The translations under genes and the position numbers were made by a program. From assembly GCF_006716485.1 (NCBI RefSeq), contig NZ_VFPD01000001.1, forward strand, positions 897,806-961,805: a stretch of 64,000 nt of DNA. The letters run 5' to 3'. This DNA is from Chryseobacterium aquifrigidense (lineage in GTDB: Bacteria > Bacteroidota > Bacteroidia > Flavobacteriales > Weeksellaceae). Below the pieces are notes generated by a model. That model searched no databases. It was not told where the DNA came from and saw only the letters and a list, made by a program, of their open reading frames with translations. This document shows, one piece after another, positions 60,379-64,000 of this stretch. Each line of letters begins with the position of its first letter. The stretch's first letter is position 1.

Positions 60379-61803
60379 ATGAAGTTTCACAACTTATATA
60401 GTTTCTTTAGAGGTGCCGCACTACTTAGTGGTGTGGCCCTTTTTCCTTTATCATGTACATCAATGGCTTCCCATAAAGGAAATGAAGTACAGTACTGGCT
60501 TACAAAAGGAGATGAAAGTGTAAAATTACAGCAGCAGACCTCTGTTAAATTTTTAAATAACACCAACAGCTTTCAGAATATTGAAATTGATGATGCTCAA
60601 AAGTTTCAATATGTTGATGGCTTTGGATATACATTAACAGGAGGAAGTGTTGAGGTAATCAACCGTTTGTCGCCTTCCAAAAGAAAAGCACTGCTTAACG
60701 AACTTTTTGGAAATGGTAGAAATTCAATTTCTATCAGCTATTTAAGATTAAGTATTGGTGCTTCCGATCTTGATGGCGAAGTATTTTCATACGATGACCT
60801 GCCGGAAGGACAAACAGATATTGCTCTTTCAAAATTCAGCCTTGCAAAGGACAAAAACCTGATTGCAATGCTGAAAGAAATTCTAACGATTAATCCTTCC
60901 ATTAAAATCATTGCAGCACCTTGGTCTCCTCCTGTTTGGATGAAAGACAACGGAAAATCAAAAGGAGGAAGTCTGAAACCGGAATTTTATAAAACATATG
61001 CTGAGTATTTTGTAAAATACATTCAGGGAATGAAAAAAGAAGGGATCACCATTGATGCTATAACTCCTCAGAATGAGCCTTTACATCCTGGTAATAACCC
61101 GAGTTTATACATGCCTTCTGAGCAACAGGGAGATTTTATCAAAAATCATTTGGGTCCGGTTTTTAAATCCAATGAAATTACCACCAAAATTGTTGTGTAT
61201 GATCACAATTGCAACAAACCTGAATATGCTATTGATATTTTAAAGGATTCCGAAGCAAACAAATATATAGACGGATCTGCTTTTCATTTGTACGAAGGAG
61301 ATATCTCTGCTTTAAGTACGGTACATGATGCTTTCCCGGATAAGAATTTATACTTTACTGAACAATGGACAGGTTCCAAAGGAACTTTTGCCGAAGATCT
61401 GAACTGGCATACAAAAAACGTGATCATCGGATCTATGAGAAACTGGAGTAAAATTGCGCTGGAATGGAATCTAGCCAACGATCCGAAGTTTGCCCCTCAT
61501 ACAGATGGCGGATGTACGGAATGTAAAGGAGCAATAACCGTTTCCGATAGCGGGAATTTCACCAGAAACGTTTCCTATTATATTATTGCACATGCTTCAA
61601 AATTTATTCCTGCAGGTTCTCAACGTATCGCTTCCACACAGACGGATAAACTTTCCACAGCGGCTTTTAAGACTCAATTTGGGAAAATAGTTTTAATTGT
61701 ACAGAACGATAATCAGGCAGATGAGAATTTTAATATTAAATTTGCTGGCAAAACCGCTGCAGTAACAATTTCAGGACGTTCTACAGCAACCTATATTTTT
61801 TAA
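60379..61803 (+). CDS. GH30 family glycoside hydrolase lipoprotein
   Basis: This 474-residue protein has a lipobox LFPLSCTSM (Cys26). The catalytic domain has DGFGYTLTGGSVEVINRL, IAAPWSPPVWMKDNGKSKGG, acid/base Glu233 in ITPQNEPLHPGNNPS and nucleophile Glu328 in LYFTEQWTGSKG, followed by the C-terminal beta domain with GNFTRNVSYYIIAHASKFI and PAGSQRIAST. This is the GH30 (glucosylceramidase/endo-beta-1,6-glucanase) pattern. In the SusCD-GH3 context an endo-acting surface beta-1,6-glucanase (GH30_3-like) is the favoured role, but the subfamily cannot be fixed by eye. Confidence 0.9.
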   Translation: MKFHNLYSFFRGAALLSGVALFPLSCTSMASHKGNEVQYWLTKGDESVKLQQQTSVKFLNNTNSFQNIEIDDAQKFQYVDGFGYTLTGGSVEVINRLSPSKRKALLNELFGNGRNSISISYLRLSIGASDLDGEVFSYDDLPEGQTDIALSKFSLAKDKNLIAMLKEILTINPSIKIIAAPWSPPVWMKDNGKSKGGSLKPEFYKTYAEYFVKYIQGMKKEGITIDAITPQNEPLHPGNNPSLYMPSEQQGDFIKNHLGPVFKSNEITTKIVVYDHNCNKPEYAIDILKDSEANKYIDGSAFHLYEGDISALSTVHDAFPDKNLYFTEQWTGSKGTFAEDLNWHTKNVIIGSMRNWSKIALEWNLANDPKFAPHTDGGCTECKGAITVSDSGNFTRNVSYYIIAHASKFIPAGSQRIASTQTDKLSTAAFKTQFGKIVLIVQNDNQADENFNIKFAGKTAAVTISGRSTATYIF

Positions 61804-61812
61804 TTTGATACT

Positions 61813-64000
61813 ATGAAAAGAGTTTATTTCTTACTGGCATTTTCCGCATTTGGACTGAATGCTTACGGACAAAAAACAATTGATCAGAAAGTAACAGAGT
61901 TGCTGTCTAAAATGACCCTTGAAGAAAAAGTTGGACAAATGGTACAATATAGTGGTTTTGAATATGCTACAGGACCACAGCAATCCAACTCTGCTGCTGT
62001 TTTAGAAGAAATTAAAAAAGGGAAAGTAGGTTCTATGCTGAATGTTGCCGGATCGGAAGAAACAAGAGCCTTTCAGAAACTGGCGATGCAGTCAAGGCTG
62101 AAAATTCCTTTGCTGTTCGGGCAGGACGTTATCCATGGATACCGTACCACATTTCCTGTGAATATAGGACAGGCAGCAAGCTGGGATCTTGGAATGATAG
62201 AAAAATCAGAGAGAATTGCTGCAACAGAAGCCGCCGCTTATGGTATTCACTGGACATTTGCTCCAATGGTGGATATTGCCAGAGATCCGAGATGGGGAAG
62301 AGTGATGGAAGGTTCCGGGGAAGATACTTACCTGGGAACAAAAATAGGGTTGGCAAGGATAAAAGGGTTTCAGGGCAGAGGTTTGGGAAGTCTGGATGCT
62401 GTAATGGCCTGTGCAAAACATTTTGCAGCATATGGAGCTGCCGTAGGTGGAAGAGATTATAATTCTGTAGATATGAGTCTCAGACAGCTTAACGAAACAT
62501 ACCTTCCGCCATTCAAAGCTGCGGCAGAAGCAGGAGTAGCTACTTTTATGAACTCTTTCAACGATATTAACGGAATTCCCGCAACAGCCAACCAATATAT
62601 TCAGAGAAATCTTTTAAAAGGAAAATGGAATTATAAAGGTTTTGTAGTTTCAGACTGGGGAAGCATCGGAGAAATGGTTCCTCACGGTTACGCAAAAAAT
62701 GGTGCTGAAGCTGCTGAAAAAGCAATACAGGGGGGAAGCGATATGGATATGGAAAGCCGTGTCTATATGGCAGAACTTCCAAAACTGGTTAAAGAAGGGA
62801 AAGTAGATCCTAAACTGGTAGATGATGCAGCGGGAAGAATTTTAACCAAGAAATTTGAAATGGGACTTTTCGATGATCCTTACAGGTTCAGTAATGAAAA
62901 AAGACAGAAAGAACAGACCGATAATCAGGAAAACAGAAAATTTGGAAGAGAATTCGGATCAAAAAGTATTGTTCTTCTTAAAAATCAGGGAAATATTCTT
63001 CCGCTTTCAAAAACTACAAAAACAGTAGCTCTGATTGGTCCTTTCGGTAAAGAAACAGTAGCCAACCATGGTTTCTGGTCTGTTGCATTCAAAGATGACA
63101 ACCAGAGAATCATTTCACAATTTGACGGAATTAAAAATCAATTGGATAAAAACTCCACTTTACTGTATGCAAAAGGCTGCAATGTGGATGATCAGGATAA
63201 AAGCCAGTTTGCAGAAGCTATAGAAACGGCGAAAAAAGCTGATGTTGTCATTATGACACTGGGAGAAGGCCATGCGATGAGTGGAGAAGCAAAAAGCAGA
63301 AGTACTATTGGTTTTACTGGCGTTCAGGAAGATTTATTAAAAGAAATTGCCAAAACAGGGAAGCCCATCATTCTGATGATCAATGCAGGACGACCTCTGA
63401 TTTTCAACTGGGCGGCAGATAATATTCCAACAATTGTTTACACATGGTGGTTGGGAACCGAAGCAGGAAACTCTATTGCAGATGTTCTGTTCGGGACCGT
63501 AAACCCCGGAGGGAAACTTCCAATGAGCTTTCCGAGAACAGAAGGTCAGATTCCTGTATACTACAATCATTATAATACAGGAAGACCGGCAAAAAATAAT
63601 ACAGACAGAAACTATGTTTCAGCGTATATAGATCTTGATAATGATCCGAAATATCCGTTTGGATATGGTTTAAGTTATACAGATTTCAAATATTCCGATA
63701 TGGTATTAAGTTCAACAAGCCTTGCAGGAAATCAGACTCTGAATATCAGTGTTACCATTTCCAATACAGGAAAATATGATGGCGAGGAGGTCGTTCAGCT
63801 TTATATCAGGGATCTTTACGGCAAAGTAGTAAGACCTGTTAAAGAGTTGAAAGGTTTCCAGAAAGTATTCATCAAAAAAGGAGAAAGTAAAAAAGTAGAT
63901 TTTAAACTTACTCCTGAAGACTTGAAATTCTTTGATGATGAGCTGAATTTTGACTGGGAAGGTGGAGAGTTTGATATTATGATCGGAACTGATTCTCAAC
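61813..64000 (+). CDS. GH3 family beta-glucosidase, 3' end outside the window
   Basis: It is open from the ATG at 61813 to the window end, 729 codons without a stop. A Sec signal (1-18, NAYG|Q) precedes the GH3 N-terminal domain (LLFGQDVIHGYRTTFPVNIG, AMVDIARDPRWGR-like FAPMVDIARDPRWGRVMEG, MACAKHFAAYGAAVGGRDYN) with the nucleophile Asp281 in FVVSDWGSIGEM. The second domain holds GEGHAMSGEAKSRSTIGF with the likely acid/base Glu, and a fibronectin-like domain starts near the window edge. It should be periplasmic and release glucose from oligosaccharides made by GH30. Confidence 0.93.
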   Translation, partial: MKRVYFLLAFSAFGLNAYGQKTIDQKVTELLSKMTLEEKVGQMVQYSGFEYATGPQQSNSAAVLEEIKKGKVGSMLNVAGSEETRAFQKLAMQSRLKIPLLFGQDVIHGYRTTFPVNIGQAASWDLGMIEKSERIAATEAAAYGIHWTFAPMVDIARDPRWGRVMEGSGEDTYLGTKIGLARIKGFQGRGLGSLDAVMACAKHFAAYGAAVGGRDYNSVDMSLRQLNETYLPPFKAAAEAGVATFMNSFNDINGIPATANQYIQRNLLKGKWNYKGFVVSDWGSIGEMVPHGYAKNGAEAAEKAIQGGSDMDMESRVYMAELPKLVKEGKVDPKLVDDAAGRILTKKFEMGLFDDPYRFSNEKRQKEQTDNQENRKFGREFGSKSIVLLKNQGNILPLSKTTKTVALIGPFGKETVANHGFWSVAFKDDNQRIISQFDGIKNQLDKNSTLLYAKGCNVDDQDKSQFAEAIETAKKADVVIMTLGEGHAMSGEAKSRSTIGFTGVQEDLLKEIAKTGKPIILMINAGRPLIFNWAADNIPTIVYTWWLGTEAGNSIADVLFGTVNPGGKLPMSFPRTEGQIPVYYNHYNTGRPAKNNTDRNYVSAYIDLDNDPKYPFGYGLSYTDFKYSDMVLSSTSLAGNQTLNISVTISNTGKYDGEEVVQLYIRDLYGKVVRPVKELKGFQKVFIKKGESKKVDFKLTPEDLKFFDDELNFDWEGGEFDIMIGTDSQ

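Noticed and set aside
1..64000. tRNA and rRNA genes
   Set aside because: No cloverleaf-like segment or rRNA signature was noticed on either strand by eye.

Overview
The window looks like a chromosomal segment of a Flavobacteriia member, most likely Chryseobacterium or a close relative. The evidence is a low-GC genome, a TAnnTTTG/TTTG promoter style, a gliding/secretion lipoprotein of the GldI type, a type IX secretion (T9SS) C-terminal tail, SusC/SusD proteins, many Sec and lipoprotein signals, and an MNIO (DUF692) locus of a kind reported from Chryseobacterium. The genus is inferred from protein character only; no rRNA gene is present.

Layout. 1-2124: the start of a probable GH29 fucosidase faces away from a putative RiPP locus made of a short secreted precursor ending in a Cys-Pro-Ala-Cys tail, an MNIO enzyme and a DUF1772 membrane protein. 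A Fur-like palindrome precedes the locus. 2293-3866: an intact IS1182-like element with perfect 20-bp ends. 3886-12099: housekeeping and envelope genes (rpe, an M42 peptidase, DUF4294, Nudix, mnmD, ilvE, gldI, a cyclophilin-FKBP fusion, small unknowns). 12225-16061: an AT-rich three-gene island bounded by hairpins. It encodes a C5-cytosine methyltransferase with an extra C-terminal domain, a ParB/Srx-like protein and an alpha/beta hydrolase, with no restriction enzyme. It is the best candidate here for an undescribed (defence-like) system. 16334-17762: gene-poor, structured and repeat-bearing DNA.

17763-27374: three tandem M28 peptidases, of which the first transcribed has lost key catalytic residues; a serC-serA-DUF1015 cluster; a ferredoxin; and a LuxC-like acyl-CoA reductase. 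27412-30390: a Bax-inhibitor-like protein, about 0.7 kb of dispersed repeats (an inverted relative lies near 17.6 kb), then DUF6952, thioredoxin and peroxiredoxin genes. 30539-43234: an M16 peptidase, an aminotransferase, another M28 peptidase, rsmG, small secreted proteins including an HExxH protein, an AddB-like nuclease, and a patatin-barrel (PlpD/type Vd-like) protein.

43334-50033: a four-gene minus-strand operon with a TonB receptor, a DUF4876 lipoprotein, a DUF6850-like barrel and a di-heme cytochrome c peroxidase, preceded by a 25-bp palindrome. It probably handles metal or a metal-containing nutrient. 50326-53623: a T9SS-exported alpha/beta hydrolase and an acyl-CoA (glutaryl-CoA-like) dehydrogenase. 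53752-64000: a polysaccharide utilisation locus. A Nudix-winged-helix regulator and an MFS transporter run opposite to susC-susD-GH30-GH3. The GH30+GH3 pair suggests a beta-glucan, perhaps beta-1,6-glucan, as substrate. The window ends inside the GH3 gene.
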